Positions 1 through 5,401 of a stretch of 22,817 bases of DNA are shown one piece after another; the stretch's first letter is position 1, and every line of letters starts with the position of its first letter. The DNA comes from a virus, in the IMG/VR virus record IMGVR_UViG_3300000063_000006, positions 1 to 22,817 of that record; one strand, written 5' to 3'. The notes under the pieces are model-generated. The model saw only the letters and a program-made list of their open reading frames with translations. It was not told where the DNA came from and did not search any database. The translations under genes and the position numbers were made by a program.

Positions 1-27
1 CCATCTTGCTGACAGTTTCACCTGCAT
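1..27 (-). CDS. Start of a gene running off the left edge
   Basis: Nine codons are visible on the minus strand, reading MQVKLSARW, before the window ends. The ATG follows the stop of the upstream gene after a single base (TGA-C-ATG), which matches the tight packing of the other genes here and suggests coupled translation. No clear Shine-Dalgarno sequence precedes it, and the start codon sits in the loop of a small inverted repeat. Too little is visible to name a product. Lysis functions are often found at this place after the fibre genes, but nothing in these nine residues shows that. Confidence 0.5.
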
Positions 28-36
28 GTCAGGTGA
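18..36 (-). promoter_or_regulatory. Inverted repeat around a start codon
   Basis: A perfect 7-base inverted repeat (TCACCTG, 5-base spacer, CAGGTGA) encloses the stop codon of the 78-residue gene and the ATG of the left-edge gene. In the minus-strand RNA the start codon would lie in the hairpin loop. A ribosome finishing the upstream gene would open it, so a coupling role is plausible. This is inference from sequence symmetry only. Confidence 0.35.
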
Positions 37-265
37 CCATCAGCTCGTTCATGCGCTTCTGAAACGCAGTCTCAAAAATCATTTCGAGATTGCGCGCATC
101 ATCTGCCTGCATCACCTCCGCTGCTGCCAAAGCGAGCACAAAACCTTCTGCCTTGGTAGCGACATGGACGGCCAAAACTACGGACGGAGCTTCATCCAGT
201 TGGGCTAGCAGATGCTTGGCTTCCCGCTTGACTCGCTCGGGCAGTACAACAATGCTAGTTATCAT
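29..265 (-). CDS. Small hypothetical protein, 78 aa
   Basis: I do not recognise this protein. It is mostly alpha-helical in appearance, with a basic stretch (ERVKREAKHLLAQL) followed by an Ala/Val-rich core and an acidic region. It has no membrane segment and no cysteines. The reading frame could begin at a GTG (position 271) or at the ATG two codons later (265). I prefer the ATG because a GAAGAG sequence lies at suitable distance before it, while it would be too close to the GTG. The 5' end overlaps the stop of the 79-residue gene, so the two are probably translated together. Confidence 0.65.
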   Translation of the reverse strand: MITSIVVLPERVKREAKHLLAQLDEAPSVVLAVHVATKAEGFVLALAAAEVMQADDARNLEMIFETAFQKRMNELMVT

Positions 266-494
266 TGGCACTCTTCACGGCATCAACCTGCACATGCGGA
301 AGGTCGCGCAAGATCGCCTTTAGGTCCCGCCAAGGGTATGGCGAACCATCCTTCGCCGTGCAGCCAGGCAAGTGCACAAATGGCAATCCGGCCTCTTCAG
401 CTGGCTGCGCCGCCAGACACTCCATGCAAACCATCTGGTTACCAAGCAGGTCCCAGTGCGCACTCCAGCGGATTAATTGCTCGCTTGCATTCAC
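255..494 (-). CDS. Small protein with a possible zinc-binding motif, 79 aa
   Basis: The protein starts with GTG, preceded by GAGGAA about 8 bases upstream. Residues 23-45 contain C23-x2-C26 followed by H41-x3-C45, which is the spacing of a small zinc-binding knuckle. The region after this is a helix-like basic segment (WRDLKAILRDLPHVQV). Small treble-clef-like proteins of this kind occur in phages as DNA- or protein-binding accessories, but the function here is unknown. It lies between a one-helix membrane protein and another small hypothetical gene, and overlaps the latter at its 3' end. Zinc binding is inferred from residue spacing only. Confidence 0.7.
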   Translation of the reverse strand: MNASEQLIRWSAHWDLLGNQMVCMECLAAQPAEEAGLPFVHLPGCTAKDGSPYPWRDLKAILRDLPHVQVDAVKSANDN

Positions 495-525
495 GAATTC
501 GCTTCCTCTGCTAAAGCGCTGTGCG

Positions 526-660
526 CTATCCCTCGCTCACTATAGACACCGGCTCGGTTACCGGTTCCTCCGGCCCTGCGTACTCCACCACCGCCCATAC
601 TGCGGCAAGCCAGAGGGCGCCCAACGCAAATAACAGCGCGAGGAATCCTTTACTGGTCAT
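526..660 (-). CDS. Small single-pass membrane protein, 44 aa
   Basis: Translation of the minus strand from ATG at 658-660 to TAG at 526-528 gives a 44-residue peptide. It has a four-residue start (MTSK), a hydrophobic stretch at about residues 6-25 (rich in Leu, Ala, Trp and Val), then a Pro/Glu tail (PEEPVTEPV). That is a single membrane helix with an acidic tail. There is no lipobox cysteine, so it is not an Rz1-type lipoprotein. Its place after the fibre chaperone would fit a lysis-associated or other inner-membrane peptide, but that is inference. It is too short for most gene callers. Confidence 0.5.
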   Translation of the reverse strand: MTSKGFLALLFALGALWLAAVWAVVEYAGPEEPVTEPVSIVSEG

Positions 661-796
661 GCGGGTCCACTCGTTTGGATGAGCCTAAATTATGGACGCA
701 TCGGCGGCGACTCGCACAGTTTCGTTTAAATATGTTCTAAACGGTTCAATCTGGCTTGCTCAGAGGCGACCGACATATCAAGCAGCCTCTCAACGT
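661..796 (-). other. Gene-free gap after the fibre chaperone
   Basis: This 136-base gap is the only sizeable break between the fibre module and the left-end small genes. It contains an inverted repeat (minus strand GAGAGGC and GCCTCT with a long loop). It also has a GTTTA/TAAAC imperfect palindrome near 725-743 and a 16-codon ORF at 726-776 (peptide MSVASEQARLNRLEHI) with an AGAGG sequence about 9 bases before its ATG. A sequence near 690 (minus strand GTCCATAATTTAGG) resembles the core of the recurring intergenic motif only weakly. No clear terminator with a T-run is present. Confidence 0.3.
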
Positions 797-1507
797 TTAC
801 GCGGCGCCCCGTACAACAGCCGAGGTTTCATTGGTATACGACTCTGGCTGAATTGGCCAGACCGGCGACGCTGGCCAGGTAACCTGGGTGCTGACTCGAC
901 CGAGCAGTACCCGATACTTTTTCCATGCCGCCAACTGAACGACACGACCAGGTAGCTCCGCCTCTTCCTCGGGGAGAGCGTAATCGCCATCGATAGCGTC
1001 GTTGATTGCGTCGACCCTGCCCTGCAGTGCAGTGACCTGTGCGTTGGCCAAACGTGTTTTAGCGTTTAGCTCCAACGTGGCAGCAGCCAGTTGTTCGGCG
1101 AGAATGGCTGCATCCTTCATCGCCTTGGTCACGAGCTGCGACCAATCTATTACACCGGGTGTCGTGGTCTCAGGGAGCGGTGGCAGCTCGGGGTATCCAC
1201 CCTCTTCATCCGGAAGCGGCAATGGAAACAACACACGGCCATCCGGCACATCCACCAGATCGACTGGGAAAGCCTGTTCGGGGCTGTAGTTGACTGGGAG
1301 GGGCAACAGCAAAGTTAAGACTAGGTTGCCTTCCGCGTGGTCCACGTCCCCTGCGAACCATTCAGACTGAACGGCCGAGCGCGGCAAGGTGTCTCCATCA
1401 CCCATGCGGGTAAAGTCGAATTTTTCCCCATTGGTTGTTAGTACCTTTGACACCTTTGTAACAACAAGCGTGTCGTCGCGGCGGTTAGGTGAAAGTTTTA
1501 TCCGCAT
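797..1507 (-). CDS. Tail fibre assembly chaperone-like protein, 236 aa
   Basis: The C-terminal part has the signature of tail fibre assembly (Caudo_TAP-type) proteins: AAWKKYRVLLGRV followed by a Trp/Pro-rich tail with WPASPVWP, at about residues 193-222. Such chaperones help fold or trimerise the adjoining fibre tip. A predicted coiled coil (about 120-175) precedes it and a Pro-rich linker (PLPLP, PELPPLPE) lies in the middle. Two starts are possible: ATG at 1516 or ATG at 1507. I chose 1507 because AGGAAG lies 9 bases before it but directly abuts the other ATG; it also makes a TAATG overlap with the fibre gene, like other junctions here. It is paired with the fibre immediately upstream, the usual arrangement. 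Confidence 0.8.
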   Translation of the reverse strand: MRIKLSPNRRDDTLVVTKVSKVLTTNGEKFDFTRMGDGDTLPRSAVQSEWFAGDVDHAEGNLVLTLLLPLPVNYSPEQAFPVDLVDVPDGRVLFPLPLPDEEGGYPELPPLPETTTPGVIDWSQLVTKAMKDAAILAEQLAAATLELNAKTRLANAQVTALQGRVDAINDAIDGDYALPEEEAELPGRVVQLAAWKKYRVLLGRVSTQVTWPASPVWPIQPESYTNETSAVVRGAA

Positions 1508-2262
1508 TAGAACCATCTTCCTATTGCCATGTAATTTAGTATGTATGTTTGTGACGGTCTACCGAACAGTTCCCCAAAGTAAAACCCGTTCCACGTAGAC
1601 GTAGTGGGTGGCCCACTAATAGATGCGTACCCCGTGCTGTCATTTGGACTTGTACTGGTAGTGACTTCCTTAGACACCCTAGGTAGGGATATGAAAGTCG
1701 CGGGCATATTTTTTACAGGGGCAGCAGCGCCAGAATAAAACCCGCCATTCAGGGCATTTGAAACTGATGTAGTAAACGTAGCCACTGCGGTGCAAATCAT
1801 TAAACCAGAAGCAAACTTCCAAAACTCGCCATTGGAGTTACTACCGTACTCCATTAACGCGCCCGTAGGTATTCCGCTAGTTTGGCTAACTGTGCCTAGG
1901 ACGTTGGTTTTGCCATACGCGCCTGCCGTTTCCAGCGATGTGAGCAACGCTGCGATACTGGTCTGGCCTGTGCCGCCCTGGGCCACGCTCAACGCAGTGG
2001 TCAGCCCACTGAGTGAGGTAATATCACTGTTAGCGCCCTTGACTGCCTTTGCAGTAACTTGGGCCTGCAGATTCTCAAACGCTGATAACACCGTGTCAGT
2101 GGCAGTGATTGGTGTATTGGTCCCCGCCACCAAACCAGCTAACACCAGCAGCAATGCATTCGTCAGATTCGACAACGGAACCGTGTCGCCACTCGCCATT
2201 TCTGCCAGCGTACCGACGCCAGAACCCGCGTCGATCAGCTTGAGGGGGATCTTGTCAGCCAT
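1507..2262 (-). CDS. Tail fibre protein with receptor-binding tip, 251 aa
   Basis: The N-terminal half (1-90) is a Ser/Thr/Ala-rich shaft. Residues 93-101 are VAQGGTGQT, a motif repeated across phage and prophage tail fibres. From about residue 132 comes a tip domain with the pattern IPTGALMEYGSNSNGEFWKF and ICTA. The protein ends in NYMAIGRWF, a C-terminus characteristic of fibre tips. The role is host receptor recognition. The gene overlaps the upstream 69-residue gene by 8 bases and the downstream chaperone by TAATG. The tip-coding part (about 1507-1870) is visibly richer in A and T than its surroundings, suggesting exchange of the tip with other phages. At 251 residues it is short, so it probably attaches through the small proteins encoded just upstream. 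Confidence 0.85.
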   Translation of the reverse strand: MADKIPLKLIDAGSGVGTLAEMASGDTVPLSNLTNALLLVLAGLVAGTNTPITATDTVLSAFENLQAQVTAKAVKGANSDITSLSGLTTALSVAQGGTGQTSIAALLTSLETAGAYGKTNVLGTVSQTSGIPTGALMEYGSNSNGEFWKFASGLMICTAVATFTTSVSNALNGGFYSGAAAPVKNMPATFISLPRVSKEVTTSTSPNDSTGYASISGPPTTSTWNGFYFGELFGRPSQTYILNYMAIGRWF

Positions 2263-2464
2263 TGATTGCCACCGCTACGGCGAGAACTGTGCCGCCCTGC
2301 TTGGTTGCAGCGACGGTATATGTGCTGGAATTGATCGCGACCTTGAGGAACGTGCCGTTCTGCTGGGTGGCCGGCAGGTACACCGGCACACCCAACATCG
2401 AGTCACCCAAGGGCAGTTGTTTGGTCCGGCCGCCGACCCGGACCAGCGGCCGACGAGTCGCCAT
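2255..2464 (-). CDS. Small fibre-associated protein, 69 aa
   Basis: The protein begins with L7-x-R9-V10-x-G12RTKQL17, which is also present at exactly the same residue positions in the next gene upstream (2464-2979). After this shared tag comes a short beta-rich segment (YLPATQQNGTFLKVAI and TYTVAATKQGGTVLAVAVA). The shared N-terminus suggests that both proteins dock on, or are built into, the same part of the virion. It starts in a TGATG overlap with the upstream stop and overlaps the fibre gene by 8 bases, so it belongs to the fibre operon. The name is positional; no family was recognised. Confidence 0.75.
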   Translation of the reverse strand: MATRRPLVRVGGRTKQLPLGDSMLGVPVYLPATQQNGTFLKVAINSSTYTVAATKQGGTVLAVAVAING

Positions 2465-2979
2465 CAGAGAGTTACCGGCTCGTATTCGGCGGTGACGAGC
2501 TCCGTCGCGCTGGCCGCTTTGCCGAGATACTGATCCAGGCTGCCGATATCGACAGCCGGATCAAGCGGAGTATCGATCACCCCGCCAGCGGTCCCCAGCC
2601 AATAATCATCCCCGGCGGTCAGACCGGTCAGGTTCGCATTCACGGTATTCAGCCGGAACGCTGTACCTGTCGCAGCGATGCTGACTGAGGTTTTCACGTA
2701 ACCCCACGCCTCGCGCCCATTTGAGTTGTCGGCCAGGCGCATGGACAGTACGCCAGCATTGTCGAACAGGTTCACGAAATCGCCAGCGCTCAGTGCCTCG
2801 GTCGACGGCACAGCGACCGAGTTCGCACCGATGCCTGTAGGCAGAAAGCTTGGATCGAGCTTGCCGCCGGCGTCCGCCGAGATCAGTTTTCCTGCATCAC
2901 CAGCGCCAGCGGAGCTTTGAATGCCGAAGAGTTGTTTGGTGCGGCCCGCGACGCGCGCCAGAAATCCTTGTGCTGCCAT
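2464..2979 (-). CDS. Fibre-module structural protein, 171 aa
   Basis: The N-terminus carries the GRTKQL tag (12-17) shared with the 69-residue protein. Residues 30-50 (LISADAGGKLDPSFLPTGIG) resemble the linker found near the ends of fibre shafts. The remainder is beta-rich and contains RLNTVNANLTGLTAGDDYWLG, and it ends in YLGKAASATELV. This is the pattern of short phage fibre or spike-connector proteins. A GGAG sequence inside the last codons of the upstream gene lies 8 bases or so before the ATG, and the two genes are separated by five bases. A structural role is likely; the exact place in the tail is not known. Confidence 0.75.
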   Translation of the reverse strand: MAAQGFLARVAGRTKQLFGIQSSAGAGDAGKLISADAGGKLDPSFLPTGIGANSVAVPSTEALSAGDFVNLFDNAGVLSMRLADNSNGREAWGYVKTSVSIAATGTAFRLNTVNANLTGLTAGDDYWLGTAGGVIDTPLDPAVDIGSLDQYLGKAASATELVTAEYEPVTL

Positions 2980-2984
2980 GGGGT

Positions 2985-3572
2985 TTACTCCAGGTTGATT
3001 GGGTCTTGAAGGTTGAGAGTTATTCGAGTGGCGGAATTCGCAGAGCCGATCAGGACGTCATAGCCGTCAACCGGCGAAACCTGGGTGAGCGCGCCATTGG
3101 CACCCAGCCAGACCGGCCCGGGCGTCCAAGACCATCCGGCGTCATCGATGGCGCCGCTTCGCTGGACATTACCCACCTGGCCAAGCGCGCCAGCGGTGAG
3201 CGTGATGCCCAGCAGGAGGTCGATGTGTTCGTCATCCCGGTAGTCGAGCGCGAACACCTGGTTGTCGAGTTCGTATACAGCGCGTAGCGCGCTCAGGGTT
3301 TCCCCGAAGGTTCGTTGAACAGCCGATCCGCCGGCGGGACCAGGGATACCGACGCCTTGCGGCCCGCGCTGGCCCGCGAGAATGACCGCCGCGCCCCGCT
3401 CGCTCGTGATGTGGACGCAATAGCCCGCAGGCTTCGCAATGGCGACGCGCAGGCCTTTGGCAATGAATGTGGCCCGCTGCTGCTCACGGATGAGCAAGGT
3501 CACCACAGCGCCCGAGGTCTTGGCGACGAACGCCTCTCCTCGTTGCGACTGGGTGACCAGGCTGCTCTTCAC
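2985..3572 (-). CDS. Fibre-module protein with a collagen-like stretch, 195 aa
   Basis: This starts with GTG in a GTGA overlap with the upstream stop. An N-terminal beta-rich domain (1-65) is followed by a short collagen-like segment at 67-82 (GQRGPQG...PGPAGG), with Gly at 67, 70, 73, 78 and 81 and one break. The C-terminal domain includes YELDNQVFALDY and VWLGANGALTQVSP, and ends in a repeated pattern of hydrophobic strands (TRITLNLQDPINLE). This last part resembles the C-terminal domains of many phage tail-fibre adaptor proteins. Collagen-like stretches in phage fibres commonly hold trimers together. A role as a fibre segment or adaptor is likely. Confidence 0.8.
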   Translation of the reverse strand: MKSSLVTQSQRGEAFVAKTSGAVVTLLIREQQRATFIAKGLRVAIAKPAGYCVHITSERGAAVILAGQRGPQGVGIPGPAGGSAVQRTFGETLSALRAVYELDNQVFALDYRDDEHIDLLLGITLTAGALGQVGNVQRSGAIDDAGWSWTPGPVWLGANGALTQVSPVDGYDVLIGSANSATRITLNLQDPINLE

Positions 3573-4183
3573 TGCGTGACCTCATCGGCAACGGTTACAG
3601 CGCTGATGGCCACGATCGCGTAAACCTCACCCGTGGGGGTGACGGCTTCAAAGTCGTAAACGCCCTTCCGCCAGTCGATGGCCTGAGTCGCAGCCGCTGA
3701 CAGCTTCGGAATGAACGCGCTGAGTGCGGTATCGATCTGGATGGTGCCTGCAGGATTGGTGGAGGGGTCAGAATCGAGCTTGAGCAGAACCGACCCGCCT
3801 ACCCGCTCCTTGATCCACATACGCGCGGAATAGCCGGTCAAGTTGACTGGCTTGCTGAACACCACCAGGCCACCGGTGGAATACGCCTTCCAGCAAGTCG
3901 CATTGACGGTGTTCAGTTCGATGGTGTCAGCGTCGACGATCTTGGCGAAATAGTAAGGCTCGTCGCCGTCTGGATCGTTGTTGAGCTCTTCCGGGTACTT
4001 CAAACACTCGACGCGGATTGGCCAGCCATCAGGGATGGCGTGCGCAGTGATTGTCAGGCGGACAGGCGCAACACTGGTCATCGCCTCGATCGGCAAATAG
4101 ACCAGTTCGTCTTCAGCGTAGCGGTACGCAAACTCGAAGGTTTTACCCTTGACGATGGTGATGTCGACGACGGGGGCGCCCAT
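3569..4183 (-). CDS. First gene of the fibre operon, tail adaptor-like protein, 204 aa
   Basis: Residues 5-30 form a short strand-rich start (VVDITIVKGKTFEFAYRY). Residues about 40-110 contain a beta domain with PYYFAKIVDADTIELNTVNA followed by KAYSTGGLVVF. That pattern recurs in phage tail proteins and is sometimes matched to the FCCH-type fold of E1 enzymes; I offer this from memory of the pattern. The C-terminal part (115-204) is a second strand-rich domain (YSARMWIKERVGGSVLLKL, then DWRKGVYDFEAV). The gene follows a copy of the recurring intergenic motif by about 30 bases and has AGGAG before its ATG, so it is probably the first gene of a transcription unit running through the fibre and chaperone genes. 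Confidence 0.8.
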   Translation of the reverse strand: MGAPVVDITIVKGKTFEFAYRYAEDELVYLPIEAMTSVAPVRLTITAHAIPDGWPIRVECLKYPEELNNDPDGDEPYYFAKIVDADTIELNTVNATCWKAYSTGGLVVFSKPVNLTGYSARMWIKERVGGSVLLKLDSDPSTNPAGTIQIDTALSAFIPKLSAAATQAIDWRKGVYDFEAVTPTGEVYAIVAISAVTVADEVTQ

Positions 4184-4193
4184 GGAAATCTCC

Positions 4194-4224
4194 TGCGATT
4201 TCCGGTGAGCGTATGTGACTGGAT
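4194..4224 (-). repeat. Imperfect direct repeat, left copy
   Basis: TGCGATT, an 11-base spacer containing GAGC, then TATGTGACTGGAT. The right copy is at 4730-4759 with a 10-base spacer. Both include a copy of the intergenic motif and both lie just before minus-strand starts. They flank a plus-strand gene and an opposing short gene, so they may mark duplication or insertion by recombination. Confidence 0.5.
4212..4224 (-). promoter_or_regulatory. Recurring intergenic motif, copy 1 (putative phage promoter)
   Basis: Read on the minus strand this is ATCCAGTCACATA. It lies about 29 bases before the ATG of the fibre operon (4183). Three other copies occur, all in intergenic gaps and in the same orientation. 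At the position of the GTTGAC block in copies 3 and 4, this copy has only CTTCTC. Confidence 0.6.
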
Positions 4225-4337
4225 GGCTATGAGAAGGGCTGTCTGCACGTCCAGCGTGGACAAATGAACATATGGCCTATCCGCCATCACTCGACTAGCT
4301 TCGGCGGTCCGAAACATCACCAATCAAGGGGGACGTC

Positions 4338-4592
4338 ATGGCGGAGGTTACGCGTGAAGAATACCAAGTATTGGTCGATCTCTTGCTTCGTACCCAAGCA
4401 GAGGTGACAGGAATCAGATCGGCGCTTCATGCCATCATTGGCGCTTACCCAGACAAACAGGAACTAGCATTCAGGCTTTCGGACCAGCTTCTCCGTATGG
4501 AGGCTGTGATGGGGTCCAGTGCTGCACCGGATACGGCAATTGAGAGCACAACCTCCCTGCTTCGCGAATTGATTCAAATTGCGCAGAGATAA
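4338..4592 (+). CDS. Small helical protein on the opposite strand, 84 aa
   Basis: One of only two clear plus-strand genes in the window. It has a strong ribosome site (AAGGGGG, 6 bases before ATG). The sequence is helical throughout (EEYQVLVDLLLRTQAEVTGI, then KQELAFRLSDQLLRMEAVMG), with no membrane segment and no cysteines. I do not recognise a family, though small helical proteins of this type are common in Pseudomonas genomes and prophages. Its last 122 bases overlap the 3' part of an oppositely directed short gene (4471-4713). No convincing sigma-70 promoter was found in the 113 bases before it. Strand, position between two motif copies and size fit a moron-type accessory gene. Confidence 0.7.
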   Translation: MAEVTREEYQVLVDLLLRTQAEVTGIRSALHAIIGAYPDKQELAFRLSDQLLRMEAVMGSSAAPDTAIESTTSLLRELIQIAQR

Positions 4593-4713
4593 GGCTCATA
4601 CGCAATGGCCTGGCGGCGTCCTGTGCGCCGCGCCGCCGGTCAAGCTCTGCCATCACAAGATCAGCGACTGCATTGATAAACGATTCGTCGTCTAAAAGTG
4701 TTTGAATGTCCAT
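4471..4713 (-). CDS. Small protein antisense to its neighbour's 3' end, 80 aa
   Basis: The ATG at 4713 is preceded by AAAGGGG and, about 34 bases upstream, by copy 2 of the intergenic motif. The first 40 residues look like a genuine phage protein: an acidic helix (MDIQTLLDDESFINAVADLV) then a basic end (ELDRRRGAQ). The last part (from about residue 41) is encoded antisense to the plus-strand gene at 4338-4592 and is rich in Pro, Ser and Gln, less protein-like. So either the two genes truly overlap tail to tail by 122 bases, or only one is real. The RBS and motif favour expression of this one too. Confidence 0.5.
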   Translation of the reverse strand: MDIQTLLDDESFINAVADLVMAELDRRRGAQDAARPLRMSLISAQFESIREAGRLCSQLPYPVQHWTPSQPPYGEAGPKA

Positions 4714-4729
4714 TACAGGCCCCTTTCGT

Positions 4730-4759
4730 TGCGATTGGGGCGAGCATATGTGACTGGAT
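4730..4759 (-). repeat. Imperfect direct repeat, right copy
   Basis: Partner of 4194-4224: TGCGATT, a 10-base spacer with GAGC, then TATGTGACTGGAT. The two copies are 536 bases apart. Confidence 0.5.
4747..4759 (-). promoter_or_regulatory. Recurring intergenic motif, copy 2 (putative phage promoter)
   Basis: Minus strand ATCCAGTCACATA, identical over 13 bases to copy 1. It lies upstream of the short minus-strand gene starting at 4713. The block corresponding to GTTGAC in copies 3 and 4 reads ATTGCC here. The plus-strand secreted-protein gene starts 22 bases to the right, so the gap is a divergent promoter region. Confidence 0.6.
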
Positions 4760-4780
4760 TTGTGAGGCAATGGAGTGTTT

Positions 4781-5182
4781 ATGAAGCGGTTTAGATTTTC
4801 TCTTTTGGTTCTGCTGATGCCGATGCTCTCGGCTAATGCAGAGTGCTGGACGGTGACGGAACTGCAAGGGAAGAGCGCCAGCGCCGATGGGCGATATGCG
4901 TTCATTGACGATGGTTTTTCGAAACCTATTTTCGCAGTGACACTTGATCAGCAGGCGCCATCAGTCAGCATTGTCGGTTCGCCAGGTGGTTATGATGCGG
5001 GGAGCTTCGCGTCCATCAATAGCTATAGCCTTGTTTTCTTCGCGCCCGGTGAGCCGTCCAATGTCGAGACGTGGGCAATCGATCGATCCCAAAACAAAGC
5101 AATCATGACTCAACTTAGGACCGGGCAACTATTTCAGAAAGCAGCAGCGTTTGTGGGAAACGCCAGGCTTGGATGTCAGTAA
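4781..5182 (+). CDS. Secreted (periplasmic) protein, probable moron, 133 aa
   Basis: A typical signal peptide is visible: basic start (MKRFRF), hydrophobic core (SLLVLLMPML), then ANA before E21, the expected signal peptidase I site. The mature protein begins ECW and ends GCQ, so C22 and C132 could join its two ends by a disulphide. The rest is a beta-rich domain (FIDDGFSKPIFAVTL, SYSLVFFAPGE). It resembles small exported proteins of unknown function that I associate with Pseudomonas chromosomes. GTG at 4775 is an alternative start, but GGAG lies 6 bases before the ATG at 4781, and starting there gives a cleaner signal peptide. It is on the opposite strand to the virion genes and abuts the convergent gene at 5183 with no gap. 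Role unknown; cell-envelope modification or superinfection exclusion are guesses. Confidence 0.8.
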   Translation: MKRFRFSLLVLLMPMLSANAECWTVTELQGKSASADGRYAFIDDGFSKPIFAVTLDQQAPSVSIVGSPGGYDAGSFASINSYSLVFFAPGEPSNVETWAIDRSQNKAIMTQLRTGQLFQKAAAFVGNARLGCQ

Positions 5183-5401
5183 TCAATCAGTGTGTGCAAA
5201 GCCTTCGATGATCCAAACGGAGATTACGCCAAGGAGGTAAACGGCGACGACAGGTAGTATGCCGATCTGCAGCGTCACCATCGCCCCACCAGGTTCCTTA
5301 AGCCAAAATGCTGCAATGATTAGGATCCAGAGAGCCGAGACTATCATCCATAGTCGACGGAATCCTTTCTTGTAAGCGAAACTGATCTTCACTTTCGGCA
5401 T
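5183..5401 (-). CDS. Small two-helix inner-membrane protein, 72 aa
   Basis: A basic N-terminus (MPKVKISFAYKKGFRR) precedes two hydrophobic helices, about residues 17-34 and 42-66, joined by a short loop (KEPGGAM). The charge pattern puts both ends in the cytoplasm. The size and topology would fit a superinfection-exclusion or holin-like protein, but there is no diagnostic motif and its distance from the other small left-end genes argues against a standard lysis cassette. AGGAAGG lies 5 bases before the ATG, within a hairpin described at 5400-5429. The stop codons of this gene and the convergent secreted-protein gene are adjacent. It is probably part of the accessory cassette. Confidence 0.7.
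   Translation of the reverse strand: MPKVKISFAYKKGFRRLWMIVSALWILIIAAFWLKEPGGAMVTLQIGILPVVAVYLLGVISVWIIEGFAHTD

Noticed and set aside
530-552. CTCACTATAG, identical to part of the T7 promoter
   Set aside because: It lies inside the small membrane-protein gene, faces the other way from transcription here, and only ten bases match. Its surroundings do not resemble the recurring motif.
1790-2533. Long open frame of 247 codons on the plus strand
   Set aside because: It runs antisense to three genes with clear fibre features and good junctions. Its product shows no recognisable pattern.
4078-4323. Open frame of 81 codons on the minus strand before the fibre operon
   Set aside because: It covers the motif, overlaps the start of the 204-residue gene in another frame and has no ribosome site.
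4714-4905. N-terminal extension of the short minus-strand gene to 4905
   Set aside because: The added 64 residues are antisense to the secreted-protein gene and span the motif and ribosome site. The ATG at 4713 with AAAGGGG is better.
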